Source of the DNA: Erysipelotrichaceae bacterium
GTDB lineage: Bacteria > Bacillota_I > Bacilli_A > Erysipelotrichales > Erysipelotrichaceae
Length of the DNA stretch: 46,569 bases
Direction of reading: 5' to 3'
NCBI GenBank assembly: GCA_009773735.1
Contig: WSYG01000012.1
Coordinates: 1 to 46,569 of the forward strand
Made by a program: the position numbers and the translations under genes. A model generated the notes under the pieces. That model was given only the letters and a program-made list of their open reading frames with translations, was not told where the DNA came from and did no database searches. Below are positions 6,604 through 18,081 of this stretch, piece after piece; position 1 is the first letter of the stretch; each line of letters starts with the position of its first letter.

Positions 6604-7143
6604 ATGAATCTCAAACAAGGACAGACCATCAAAATCCAGTCATATAAACACAACGGGACTTTACACCGCACATGGTTAAGAGGCTTGGTTTTAGAAAGTA
6701 CGGATGAACGTACTGTGGTCGTCACCAACAAGACATGGGTGATCGAAGCTGATGGCAGACGCTGGTTTACCAGAGAGCCGGCCATATGTTTCTTCTATCC
6801 TGATCGTTGGTTCAACATTATTGCGATGCTTAGGAAAAGTGGGATCTACTATTATTGTAATCTGGCCTCACCTTCGTTATTTGATGGGGAAGCCATAAAG
6901 AATATCGACTATGATCTGGATGTGAAAGTCTATCCAGATGGGGCAACCAACATCCTTGATGAGGATGAATATGCCTTACACGGGGAGTTGATGCGCTATA
7001 GCGATGATTTGAAAGCCATTGTGGAAAGAACCCTGCAAGAGCTCTTAGAACTCATCAAAGCTAAGCAATCGCCCTTTATAAGAGATGAGATTGAGGATTA
7101 CTTCGATGTTTACCTTAAAGTGCATCGTAAATCGCTAGAGTAA
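6604..7143 (+). CDS. DUF402 nucleoside tri/diphosphatase (YgaC/Ntdp-like)
   Basis: A 179-residue DUF402 protein closely resembling B. subtilis YgaC and S. aureus Ntdp, which hydrolyse nucleoside tri- and diphosphates with divalent metal. Recognisable blocks: IQSYKHNGTLHRTW near the N-terminus, TREPAICFFYPDRWFNII, GIYYYCNLASP, and the acidic metal-binding stretch IDYDLDVKVYPDG followed by LDEDEYALH. Full length and cytoplasmic. It is monocistronic and is the last gene before the rRNA operon. Confidence 0.9.
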   Translation: MNLKQGQTIKIQSYKHNGTLHRTWLRGLVLESTDERTVVVTNKTWVIEADGRRWFTREPAICFFYPDRWFNIIAMLRKSGIYYYCNLASPSLFDGEAIKNIDYDLDVKVYPDGATNILDEDEYALHGELMRYSDDLKAIVERTLQELLELIKAKQSPFIRDEIEDYFDVYLKVHRKSLE

Positions 7144-7207
7144 AATTGTGTTTTCCGCCCCAACCAAATTTCGAGAAAAATTAATTGAGAAATGTGGGTG
7201 AAAGTTG

Positions 7208-7236
7208 TTGACAGTCAATGGGGCATTTGATATTAT
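7208..7236 (+). promoter_or_regulatory. rRNA operon promoter
   Basis: Perfect -35 TTGACA (7208-7213), 17-bp spacer and TATTAT (7231-7236). Transcription should begin around 7243. Only one promoter is visible, whereas many Bacillota rRNA operons have two in tandem. Confidence 0.9.
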
Positions 7237-7316
7237 AAATAGGCACTCACGAAAACAACGAACGCTACAAGCATTAGCAAGAAGCGCTCAAAACATGTGA
7301 ATGCGGCCGATCTTTG

Positions 7317-7343
7317 AAAACTAAATAGGAAAAAAACGTCGAT
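7317..7343 (+). other. 16S rRNA processing stem, left arm
   Basis: AAAACTAAATAGGAAA at 7317-7332 and GTCGAT at 7338-7343 are complementary to the block at 8868-8893, bracketing the 16S gene. This is the expected RNase III processing duplex. The match is good evidence that both ends of the 16S transcript are intact. Confidence 0.85.
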
Positions 7344-7404
7344 TAAAATAACAGAAATGTTGACCGACTTAGGTCGGTTTTAATTAAAAAAAATATGAGC
7401 AAAT

Positions 7405-8846
<1,442 letters not shown>

Positions 8847-8867
8847 TAAGGAGAAAGAATTGCATAA

Positions 8868-8893
8868 ATCGACACTATTTCCTATTTAGTTTT
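8868..8893 (+). other. 16S rRNA processing stem, right arm
   Basis: CCTATTTAGTTTT (8881-8893) pairs with the leader at 7317-7329, and ATCGAC (8868-8873) pairs with 7338-7343. Confidence 0.85.
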
Positions 8894-8930
8894 GAGAGCT
8901 CGGCTCTCATTTTAAGTAGTTCGTTCTTTG

Positions 8931-8949
8931 AAAACCGAATAACAGATAG
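8931..8949 (+). other. 23S rRNA processing stem, left arm
   Basis: AAAACCGAATAACAGATAG is complementary to 11832-11850 at 18 of 19 positions, the RNase III duplex around 23S. Confidence 0.85.
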
Positions 8950-9090
8950 AAAAATGTATAAATACATGATCTTTCTGAATAGTTGAAAACTAAAACTAAG
9001 ATTTTTATTACGAGAAACAAACAGTTTTAAATAAACAGTAAATCAAGCAAAACAAGAATACAGCAGTTAAACACACGTTAATAAAACAAG

Positions 9091-11775
<2,685 letters not shown>

Positions 11776-11831
11776 CACCCATAACTTAGACATCAATTAT
11801 TTAGATTGATCGTCCTGAATACAACAACTAT

Positions 11832-11850
11832 CTATCTGATATTCGGTTTT
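11832..11850 (+). other. 23S rRNA processing stem, right arm
   Basis: CTATCTGATATTCGGTTTT pairs with 8931-8949 with one mismatch. Confidence 0.85.
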
Positions 11851-11869
11851 GAGAGAATAAACTCTCAGA

Positions 11870-11982
11870 TCTGGTGACAATAGCGAAGTGGTCACACCTG
11901 TTCCCATCCCGAACACAGAAGTTAAGCACTTCAGCGGTAAATATAGCTACGCTAGCCGTAGTGAAAAGAGCACGTTGCCAGT
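11870..11982 (+). rRNA. rrf: 5S rRNA
   Basis: About 113 bases with the classic core CGAAGTGGTCACACCTGTTCCCAT split over two helices, CCGAACACAGAAGTTAAGC, and closing helix CTGGTGAC/GTTGCCAG (two wobbles). Unlike 16S and 23S it appears complete. Ends are assigned by the closing helix. Confidence 0.95.
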
Positions 11983-11985
11983 TAG

Positions 11986-12016
11986 AAAAACTCCCCTTAT
12001 AGGGAGTTTTTCTTTT
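11986..12016 (+). terminator. rRNA operon terminator
   Basis: AAAAACTCCC (11986-11995), loop CTTATA, GGGAGTTTTT (12002-12011), then CTTTT. Confidence 0.92.
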
Positions 12017-12031
12017 GTCTTGTCAATTATT

Positions 12032-12040
12032 TGATATAAT
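12032..12040 (+). promoter_or_regulatory. Extended -10 promoter of the tsaE operon
   Basis: TGATATAAT: TG at 12032-12033 and TATAAT at 12035-12040. Transcription should start near 12047, about five bases before the tsaE ATG, so the mRNA would be nearly leaderless. No Shine-Dalgarno sequence is visible. Confidence 0.65.
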
Positions 12041-12051
12041 GTTAGAGCACT

Positions 12052-12501
12052 ATGAAAAAACAAATCATCACCCATTCCCCACAAGCGACAAAAGCCTTAG
12101 CACAACAAATCGCACTACATCTTAAAGATAAAGCCGTCATCACGTTAAGTGGTGATTTAGGCGCAGGTAAGACAACTTTTACCCAAGGTTTAGCCAAAGG
12201 TTTAGACATCAAGAAAATGGTCTCTAGCCCAACCTTTACCATCATGAAGATTTATATCGGTAGATTGAAACTGGTCCACATCGATGCGTATCGTTTAGAA
12301 GGTCTTCATCAAGATCTTGGATTTGAAGAACTGATAGGGACTGAAGGAGTTTGTGTCATAGAGTGGCCGGACTACATTAAAGACTTATTACCACAATCTT
12401 ACCTAGAAATTAAGATGACCCGCTTGGATGAAGACGATCGCTTAATAGAATTGATTTCCCACGGATCAACATATTCGCATATCTTGGAGAAAATAGAATG
12501 A
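12052..12501 (+). CDS. tsaE: tRNA threonylcarbamoyladenosine biosynthesis ATPase TsaE
   Basis: A 149-residue P-loop ATPase that drives the TsaB-TsaD complex in transferring threonylcarbamoyl to A37 of ANN-decoding tRNAs. Walker A is GDLGAGKTT (34-42), followed by SSPTFTI and the Walker B region KLVHIDAYRLEG; the EWPD motif near the C-terminus is typical. Normal length. The ATG lies right behind its promoter without an obvious ribosome binding site. The 3' end overlaps tsaB by 4 bp (ATGA). First gene of a tsaE-tsaB-rimI operon directly behind the rRNA terminator. Confidence 0.95.
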   Translation: MKKQIITHSPQATKALAQQIALHLKDKAVITLSGDLGAGKTTFTQGLAKGLDIKKMVSSPTFTIMKIYIGRLKLVHIDAYRLEGLHQDLGFEELIGTEGVCVIEWPDYIKDLLPQSYLEIKMTRLDEDDRLIELISHGSTYSHILEKIE

Positions 12502-13094
12502 AAACTTTAGCACTAGATACATCGCATAGTTATTTGACGATTGCGTTAATTGAAGAAGATCAATTGATCTCTTCGATTCAAAAACCAGCGTTTAAACAAC
12601 AATCTGAAACCATCATGGTTGAGATCGATCGGATGTTTAAAGAAGCCAACTGGAGACCAACAGATCTGCAAGCCTTGGTTTTAACCGATGGACCAGGCAG
12701 TTATACTGGACTTAGGATTTCAATGACTGTGGCGAAAGTATTGGGTTTGGTTCAAGGTATTCAACTTTATACCATAAGTAGTCTTCAGCTTTTAGCCGGC
12801 AATCAACCCAATATTTATGCGGTTATGGATGCGCGTGCCAAACGTGTATATCTGGGGCACTATAAAAATGGTGAACCTGTACATCAAGACATCACCTTAT
12901 CAATTGAAGAGGCGAAAAAAAATCTTGATCCTGAAGCAGTCTTTGTGGGAGATGCACATCTTTTAGGAATGAAAAAGACTGAAGTGGACTGTTCAAAACA
13001 CTTTATCCAACTCAGATCACGTTGGATCAAAGTCGACAATGTGCATACCTTGGTTCCCCGTTACTTGAAAGAAACGGACGATTACGGATTATGA
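12498..13094 (+). CDS. tsaB: tRNA threonylcarbamoyladenosine biosynthesis protein TsaB
   Basis: A 198-residue ASKHA-fold protein, the scaffold partner of TsaD in t6A synthesis. The N-terminal LALDTSHSYLTIAL and the TDGPGSYTGLRISMTVAKVLG motif are diagnostic, as is the AVMDARAKRVYLGHY strand. It lacks the metal-binding HxxxH of TsaD, as expected. Full length. Overlaps tsaE and rimI by 4 bp on each side, so the three are translationally coupled. No strong ribosome binding site is needed or seen. Confidence 0.95.
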   Translation: MKTLALDTSHSYLTIALIEEDQLISSIQKPAFKQQSETIMVEIDRMFKEANWRPTDLQALVLTDGPGSYTGLRISMTVAKVLGLVQGIQLYTISSLQLLAGNQPNIYAVMDARAKRVYLGHYKNGEPVHQDITLSIEEAKKNLDPEAVFVGDAHLLGMKKTEVDCSKHFIQLRSRWIKVDNVHTLVPRYLKETDDYGL

Positions 13095-13525
13095 TTCGAA
13101 TCATGGTTCTTGATGATTTGGAATCTATCCTTGACCTTGAACATCAGTTGTTTAGTTCACCTTGGACCATTGAGAATTATCACTTTGAATTGATGCAGAA
13201 TCCTTTTGGGCATTATGTTGTGTTGGATGAAGAGGGCATCAAAGGATATCTGGGCTTATGGATCCATGATGATGCGATGCAGATCACAACCTTAGGTGTC
13301 GATCTGCAAGTACAAAATAGAGGATATGGTAAGAAACTTCTAGAATATGCCTTGTTGAAGGCAACCCAAGAAGGGGTATCTGTCATTACTTTAGAGGTTC
13401 GCGTATCTAATACCAAGGCGACCCATCTCTATGAGTCTGCCGGATTTAGACAAATCACAATACGAAGAGACTATTATTCTCACCCGGATGAAGATGCGGT
13501 ATTGATGTTAAAACAGATGCGTTAA
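13091..13525 (+). CDS. rimI: Ribosomal protein alanine N-acetyltransferase RimI
   Basis: A 144-residue GNAT enzyme; RimI acetylates the N-terminal Ala of ribosomal protein S18 and possibly other proteins. Motif A is seen as VQNRGYGKKLLEYAL, with LEVRVSNTKATHLYESAGF and the RRDYYSHPDEDAVLMLK tail typical of RimI. The start at 13091 is the ATG in an ATGA overlap with tsaB; the longer frame from 13022 would overlap tsaB by 24 codons. The operon ends at a hairpin that starts next to its stop codon. Confidence 0.92.
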   Translation: MIRIMVLDDLESILDLEHQLFSSPWTIENYHFELMQNPFGHYVVLDEEGIKGYLGLWIHDDAMQITTLGVDLQVQNRGYGKKLLEYALLKATQEGVSVITLEVRVSNTKATHLYESAGFRQITIRRDYYSHPDEDAVLMLKQMR

Positions 13526-13551
13526 GAAGAGCGAAGGTGGCTCTTTTTTTT
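13526..13551 (+). terminator. Terminator after rimI
   Basis: AAGAGC (13527-13532), seven-base loop, GCTCTT (13540-13545), with a run of T to 13551. Confidence 0.85.
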
Positions 13552-13576
13552 GTTGTACAAAGATGTAACCGTTTAT

Positions 13577-13594
13577 ATGTGAAAAATATAACAT
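13577..13594 (+). promoter_or_regulatory. Candidate Rex operator 1 of adhE
   Basis: ATGTGAAAAATATAACAT has the Rex architecture TGTGA-N6-TAACA with symmetric flanks. It lies just upstream of the -35 box of the adhE promoter. A rex gene is 3.9 kb downstream. Confidence 0.65.
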
Positions 13595-13599
13595 ATGAC

Positions 13600-13628
13600 T
13601 TGACTTAACTTTAGATAAGGCATATAGT
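13600..13628 (+). promoter_or_regulatory. adhE promoter
   Basis: TTGACT (13600-13605), 17-bp spacer, TATAGT (13623-13628), close to consensus. It is bracketed by two Rex-like operators; the downstream one covers the expected start of transcription. Confidence 0.8.
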
Positions 13629-13632
13629 GTGT

Positions 13633-13650
13633 ATGTGAAATGAATAACAA
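13633..13650 (+). promoter_or_regulatory. Candidate Rex operator 2 of adhE
   Basis: ATGTGAAATGAATAACAA has the same TGTGA-N6-TAACA layout as operator 1. It spans the predicted +1 position, where bound repressor would block initiation. The two sites start 56 bp apart. Confidence 0.65.
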
Positions 13651-13665
13651 GTCACGGAGGAAAAA

Positions 13666-16308
13666 ATGATTAAGAAAGACACCAATCAATCAATAGAATT
13701 GACACCGATTCAGACCATCGAAAAAGATGTGGATGAACTGGTTAAGAAGGGCATATCTGCTTTAGAAGGGTTTATGCAATTAACCCAGGAACAAATCGAC
13801 TATATCGTTGCGAAGGCGAGTGTGGCAGCACTTGATCAACACGGTGAATTAGCTCTGTTGGCTGTTAAAGAAACAGGTCGAGGTGTATTTGAAGACAAAG
13901 CTACAAAGAATTTATTTGCCTGTGAGTTTGTCGTCAATGATATGCGACATTTAAAAACGGTTGGGATCGTTTCTGAAAACGAATCGACTGGTATTACTGA
14001 AATCGCAGAACCAGTTGGGGTCATCGCAGGAATCACGCCTATCACCAATCCTACTTCTACTGTTATTTTTAAATGTTTGATTTCTTTGAAGACTAGAAAT
14101 CCGATCATATTTTCGTTTCATCCTGGAGCTCAAATATGTTCAGCAAGTGCAGCAAAAATCGTATATGATGCTGCAGTAAAAGCTGGGGCACCACTTCATT
14201 GTATCCAATGGATTCAAAAACCTTCAAAAGAAGGAACAGGTTTCTTAATGAATCATACGGATGTTGCTACAATCTTGGCTACTGGTGGAAATGCCATGGT
14301 CAAAGCAGCCTATTCATGTGGTAAACCTGCTTTAGGTGTTGGTGCTGGGAATGTTCCTGCTTACATGGAAAAAACATGTGATGTTCGTCAAGCTGTCAAT
14401 GACATCGTTATGTCAAAAGCATTCGATAATGGGATGATTTGTGCTTCGGAACAGTGTGTCATCATCGATAAGGAAATTAATGATCAAGCATTATCCCTCT
14501 TTAAAAAATACGGTGTTTATTTCGTTAATAAGGAAGAAAAAGAAAAATTAGAACAATACTGTTTTGGAGTCAATGCGCATAGTCATAATTGTGCAGGTGC
14601 AGTACTTAATTCAGCGATCGTAGGGAAGTCAGCTGATTGGATTGCTAAACAGGCTGGCTTTGAAGTTCCGCAAAATACAGTCATCTTAGGCGTACCAGTA
14701 AAAGAAATAGGTGAGAATGAACCTTGCACACGTGAAAAACTAAGTCCTGTTTTGGCTTTCATTGTTTCAAAATCAACCCAAGAAGGCATTCGTTTCAGCA
14801 AAGAAATGGTAGAATTTCACGGTTTAGGCCACTCTGCAGCCATTCATACCCAAGATAAGAACATTGCAGATGCATTTGGGAAAGCCTGTAAAGCGATTCG
14901 AATCATATGGAACTCACCAGCTACTTTTGGGGGTATCGGCAATGTCTACAATGCCTTTATTCCATCTTTGACACTAGGCTGTGGATCTTATGGTCATAAC
15001 TCAGTTTCCAACAATATCTCAGCCATTAATCTTCTCAACATTAAGCGTATAGGACGCAGAAACAACAATATGCAATGGTTCAAGATCCCATCAAAAATAT
15101 ACTTTGAGCGTAATTCCATTCAATATCTCCAACAAATGAAAGATATTGAAAGAGTGTTTGTGGTAACAGATCGTGCTATGGTCGATCTTGGTTATTATGC
15201 TAAAATCGTAGATCAACTTAACCAAAGAAGAAATAAAGTTCAAATCCAACTCTTTTGTGATGTAGAACCAGATCCTTCTATGGACACTGTTAAGAAGGGC
15301 TTTGAATTGATGAATGCGTTTAAACCAGATACGATCATTGCTTTAGGTGGAGGTTCACCTATGGATGCTGCAAAAGGCATGTGGTTATTTTATGAACACC
15401 CTGAAGTCGATTTCGATGATCTTAAGCAGAAATTCATGGATATCCGTAAACGTGCCTTTAAGTATCCGGAACTCGGTAAGAAAACTCAATTGGTCTGTAT
15501 CCCGACAACTTCTGGAACAGGCTCTGAAGTAACACCTTTCGCAGTATTGACCGATAAACGCGTCAATAAGAAATATCCTTTAGCGGATTACTCCTTGACC
15601 CCTACGGTTGCGATCATCGATTCAACTTTTACAATGAATCTACCCGCATCGGTCACTGCTGATACCGGAATGGATGTTTTGACTCATGCGACAGAAGCCT
15701 ATGTTTCAACTTTAGCTTCCGACTTTACAGATGGTTTATGTCTACAAGCCATCAAAATGGTCTTTGAATTCTTGCCTAGAGCTGTTAAAGATGGTAAAAA
15801 TGATCCTGAAGCAAGAGAAAAAATGCACAATGCGTCTACCATAGCTGGTATGGCGTTCGCTAACAGTTTCTTAGGCATCAATCATTCATTGGCGCATAAA
15901 ATCGGTGGAACATGGCATGTCCCTCATGGTAGAGCCAATGCGATATTACTTCCGCATGTGATCCGTTTTAATGGAACCCATCCTTCTAAACCAGCCACAT
16001 GGCCAAAATATAACTACTATAAAGCCAATGAGAAATATCAGAATTTAGCAAAAATGCTTGGATTACCTGCTGATACGCTTGAACAAGGCGTAGAGTCTTA
16101 TGCTCAAGCTTGTCATGATCTCGCACAAAGCATTGGGATCGTAATGAATCTTCAAACCCAAGGCATTACGCAAGACCAATTTGATTCAGATCTTGACTTG
16201 GTATCGATGATGGCTTATGAAGATCAATGTACACCATGCAATCCTCGCTTACCGCTGGTCAGCGATCTTAAGACCATTCTTCAAAAAGCATATGGTATTC
16301 TAAAATAG
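13666..16308 (+). CDS. adhE: Bifunctional acetaldehyde-CoA/alcohol dehydrogenase AdhE
   Basis: An 880-residue two-domain enzyme reducing acetyl-CoA to acetaldehyde and then ethanol, using two NADH; family members assemble into filaments (spirosomes). The N-terminal aldehyde dehydrogenase domain has its catalytic Cys259 in MICASEQC, preceded by GGNAMVKAAYSCGKPALGVG. The C-terminal iron-dependent alcohol dehydrogenase domain has GGGSPMDAAKGMW, PTTSGTGSEVTPF and the iron-binding segments ADTGMDVLTHATEAY and NHSLAHKIGGTWHVPHG. GGAGG lies upstream of the ATG. It is the main NADH sink visible here. It is monocistronic and sits between rimI and tsaD, interrupting a usually compact t6A gene cluster. 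Confidence 0.97.
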   Translation: MIKKDTNQSIELTPIQTIEKDVDELVKKGISALEGFMQLTQEQIDYIVAKASVAALDQHGELALLAVKETGRGVFEDKATKNLFACEFVVNDMRHLKTVGIVSENESTGITEIAEPVGVIAGITPITNPTSTVIFKCLISLKTRNPIIFSFHPGAQICSASAAKIVYDAAVKAGAPLHCIQWIQKPSKEGTGFLMNHTDVATILATGGNAMVKAAYSCGKPALGVGAGNVPAYMEKTCDVRQAVNDIVMSKAFDNGMICASEQCVIIDKEINDQALSLFKKYGVYFVNKEEKEKLEQYCFGVNAHSHNCAGAVLNSAIVGKSADWIAKQAGFEVPQNTVILGVPVKEIGENEPCTREKLSPVLAFIVSKSTQEGIRFSKEMVEFHGLGHSAAIHTQDKNIADAFGKACKAIRIIWNSPATFGGIGNVYNAFIPSLTLGCGSYGHNSVSNNISAINLLNIKRIGRRNNNMQWFKIPSKIYFERNSIQYLQQMKDIERVFVVTDRAMVDLGYYAKIVDQLNQRRNKVQIQLFCDVEPDPSMDTVKKGFELMNAFKPDTIIALGGGSPMDAAKGMWLFYEHPEVDFDDLKQKFMDIRKRAFKYPELGKKTQLVCIPTTSGTGSEVTPFAVLTDKRVNKKYPLADYSLTPTVAIIDSTFTMNLPASVTADTGMDVLTHATEAYVSTLASDFTDGLCLQAIKMVFEFLPRAVKDGKNDPEAREKMHNASTIAGMAFANSFLGINHSLAHKIGGTWHVPHGRANAILLPHVIRFNGTHPSKPATWPKYNYYKANEKYQNLAKMLGLPADTLEQGVESYAQACHDLAQSIGIVMNLQTQGITQDQFDSDLDLVSMMAYEDQCTPCNPRLPLVSDLKTILQKAYGILK

Positions 16309-16350
16309 AAAAATAAGCTGTTCTGTGATAAAATTGAACAGTAAACGAAT

Positions 16351-16375
16351 CCCGCTTACAGCGGGTTTTGTTTTC
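16351..16375 (+). terminator. Terminator after adhE
   Basis: CCCGCT (16351-16356), loop TAC, AGCGGG (16360-16365), then TTTTGTTTTC. A second inverted repeat, CTGTTC/GAACAG (16318-16341), precedes it. Confidence 0.85.
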
Positions 16376-16386
16376 TAAGGAGCGTT

Positions 16387-17385
16387 ATGAGAATCTGTGC
16401 CATAGAGAGTTCATGTGATGAAACAGCGGTTGCGATCATAGAAGACGGAAAGACAGTTTTGTCTAATGTCGTTTCATCGCAAATCAATGTTCATTCTAAA
16501 TTCGGAGGAGTTATCCCTGAAGTTGCATCTCGCTTACACATCGAGAATATTTCGGTCGTTTTAGAAGAAGCTCTTCGAAAAGCCAATTCAACCATGGATC
16601 AAATCGATGCGATCGCGGTGACACAAGGACCAGGTCTAATCGGTTCACTTCACGTAGGTCTTTTAGCTGCGAAAACTTTAGCTTGGGCAACTGGAAAACC
16701 TTTGATCCCAATTCATCATATCGCAGGGCATATTTATGCCAATGCTTTTGTAGATGCGATCGAATATCCGCTATTGGCACTGGTCGTATCCGGTGGTCAT
16801 ACAGAGCTTGTTTATCTTAAAGAAGAATGGAGTTTTGAGATTTTAGGATCCACTCAGGATGATGCGGTAGGGGAGGCTTATGATAAAGTAGCTCGCGTCT
16901 TGCATCTGTCTTATCCAGGGGGCCCTGCGATCGATAAACTCGCTAAAACAGGTCAAGCACATTATCAATTGCCTCGTGTTAAAACAGAAGAGCCACTTAA
17001 TTTTTCGTTCAGTGGTTTAAAATCAGCAGTCTTACAATTGGTCCAAAGAGAAACCAAACAAGAACGTGAAATCAATCAAACTGATCTTGCATATGCCTTC
17101 CAAGAAGCAGTTTTGGGTGAACTTTTACGTAAAACAAAATTGGCTTTGGAGATGTATGATGTAAGACATCTCGTGTTGGCTGGTGGGGTAGCCGCAAACT
17201 CTCGTTTAAGAATTTTGATCAATGAACTTAGCACAGAATATCCAAATCTTAAGATCACCATTCCACCATTATGGTGCTGCACAGACAATGCGGCCATGAT
17301 TGGAGCGGCTGCAGAAGTCGCCTATCGTCATGGAATTAGAGGCAATCTTGATATTAGTGCCAATCCAGGCCTAGAGTATAAGTGA
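16387..17385 (+). CDS. tsaD: tRNA N6-adenosine threonylcarbamoyltransferase TsaD
   Basis: A 332-residue catalytic subunit of the t6A machinery, transferring the threonylcarbamoyl group from its AMP ester to A37. The iron-binding HxxxH is His111 and His115 (HHIAGHIYA), as in E. coli. ESSCDET at the start, TQGPGLIGSLHVG, VSGGHTELV and CTDNAAMIGAA near the end are all conserved. Full length. The start follows AAGGAG at 16377-16382. It is separated from tsaE-tsaB-rimI by adhE and so is transcribed independently; a GATAAAAT stretch at 16327-16334 is a possible -10 that lies before the adhE terminator. Confidence 0.96.
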   Translation: MRICAIESSCDETAVAIIEDGKTVLSNVVSSQINVHSKFGGVIPEVASRLHIENISVVLEEALRKANSTMDQIDAIAVTQGPGLIGSLHVGLLAAKTLAWATGKPLIPIHHIAGHIYANAFVDAIEYPLLALVVSGGHTELVYLKEEWSFEILGSTQDDAVGEAYDKVARVLHLSYPGGPAIDKLAKTGQAHYQLPRVKTEEPLNFSFSGLKSAVLQLVQRETKQEREINQTDLAYAFQEAVLGELLRKTKLALEMYDVRHLVLAGGVAANSRLRILINELSTEYPNLKITIPPLWCCTDNAAMIGAAAEVAYRHGIRGNLDISANPGLEYK

Positions 17386-17399
17386 ATTTAAGGAAATTT

Positions 17400-17429
17400 A
17401 TTCACAATCGTTTGTGAATATGTTATCAT
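17400..17429 (+). promoter_or_regulatory. rex promoter overlapped by an 8-bp inverted repeat
   Basis: ATTCACAA (17400-17407) and TTGTGAAT (17412-17419) form a perfect inverted repeat around TCGT. It covers a possible -35 TTCACA (17401-17406), which is 17 bp from TATCAT (17424-17429). The TTGTGA half-sites resemble Rex half-sites but point outward, so autoregulation by Rex is only a suggestion. Confidence 0.45.
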
Positions 17430-17450
17430 TATGTCTAGGAAGGTGAAGTT

Positions 17451-18074
17451 ATGTCAAATCATCAAAATGTGCCTAAGGCAACACTACAACGTTATCCCGT
17501 TTATTTAAAAGCGTTACGGAAGCTCCAACACTTGGGGATCAGTCGTATCATGTCGCGTGAACTCTCTGAGTTTGTCGATGTGGAACCGACAACGATCCGG
17601 CGCGATTTCTCGTTTTTGGGATCGCTTGGAAAACAAGGTTATGGTTATGATGTTGGTAGTCTCATAGAAATCTTTGATGCTCATTTGGGTGGATCGTTTC
17701 AAGAGAAATTGATCATCGTAGGGGCTGGTAATCTGGGCCGCGCTTTGATGAATTATAACCGGTGGAATCATGTGGTAGGGGAAATTGCCTGTGCCTTTGA
17801 TGTTAGTGCCGATAAAGTTGGAAATGCCTATGAGATCCCTGTTTATCCGATGAGCCAACTGAAAGAAAAATTGCCTGAAGGATGCCGTATCGCCATCTTA
17901 TCGATTTCTTCCAATGTTCAAGAAACCGTTGATTTACTGGTTGAAGTCGGAATCAAAGGCATTGTAGATTTTACCCATGAACACATACAGGTCCCCAAAG
18001 GGGTGACCGTTAAAGCCGTCGATGTTGTTTCTATGATCCAGGAACTGGTATTTGAAACAAACGCGATGAAGTGA
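17451..18074 (+). CDS. rex: Redox-sensing transcriptional repressor Rex
   Basis: A 207-residue Rex protein. The N-terminal winged helix (1-78) includes [25 protein letters not shown] and the GKQGYGYDV wing. The Rossmann domain begins [14 protein letters not shown] (88-100) and binds NADH or NAD+; NADH release restores DNA binding. The C-terminal helix swaps between monomers. Normal length. The ribosome binding site is AGGAAGGTG at 17437-17445. Two Rex-like operators lie at adhE in the same window. It is followed after 7 bases by asnS, so it probably begins the asnS-licD-amidase-ABC-F transcript. Confidence 0.96.
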   Translation: MSNHQNVPKATLQRYPVYLKALRKLQHLGISRIMSRELSEFVDVEPTTIRRDFSFLGSLGKQGYGYDVGSLIEIFDAHLGGSFQEKLIIVGAGNLGRALMNYNRWNHVVGEIACAFDVSADKVGNAYEIPVYPMSQLKEKLPEGCRIAILSISSNVQETVDLLVEVGIKGIVDFTHEHIQVPKGVTVKAVDVVSMIQELVFETNAMK

Positions 18075-18081
18075 GGAACCC

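Larger units (their letters stand above)
7144..7404 (+). other. rRNA operon leader region
   Basis: After the DUF402 stop comes an AT-rich stretch, then the rRNA promoter at 7208-7236 and a leader of about 160 bases. The leader contains TCTTTGAAAAC, which resembles the boxA/processing sequence seen in Bacillota rRNA leaders, and the left arm of the 16S processing stem (7317-7343). Confidence 0.7.
8847..9090 (+). other. 16S-23S internal transcribed spacer without tRNA
   Basis: This 244-base spacer carries no tRNA-Ile or tRNA-Ala. It holds the right arm of the 16S stem (8868-8893), a small GAGAGC-TCG-GCTCTC hairpin (8894-8908), a boxA-like GTTCTTTGAAAAC, and the left arm of the 23S stem (8931-8949). 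The remainder to 9090 is AT-rich with no feature seen. Confidence 0.8.
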
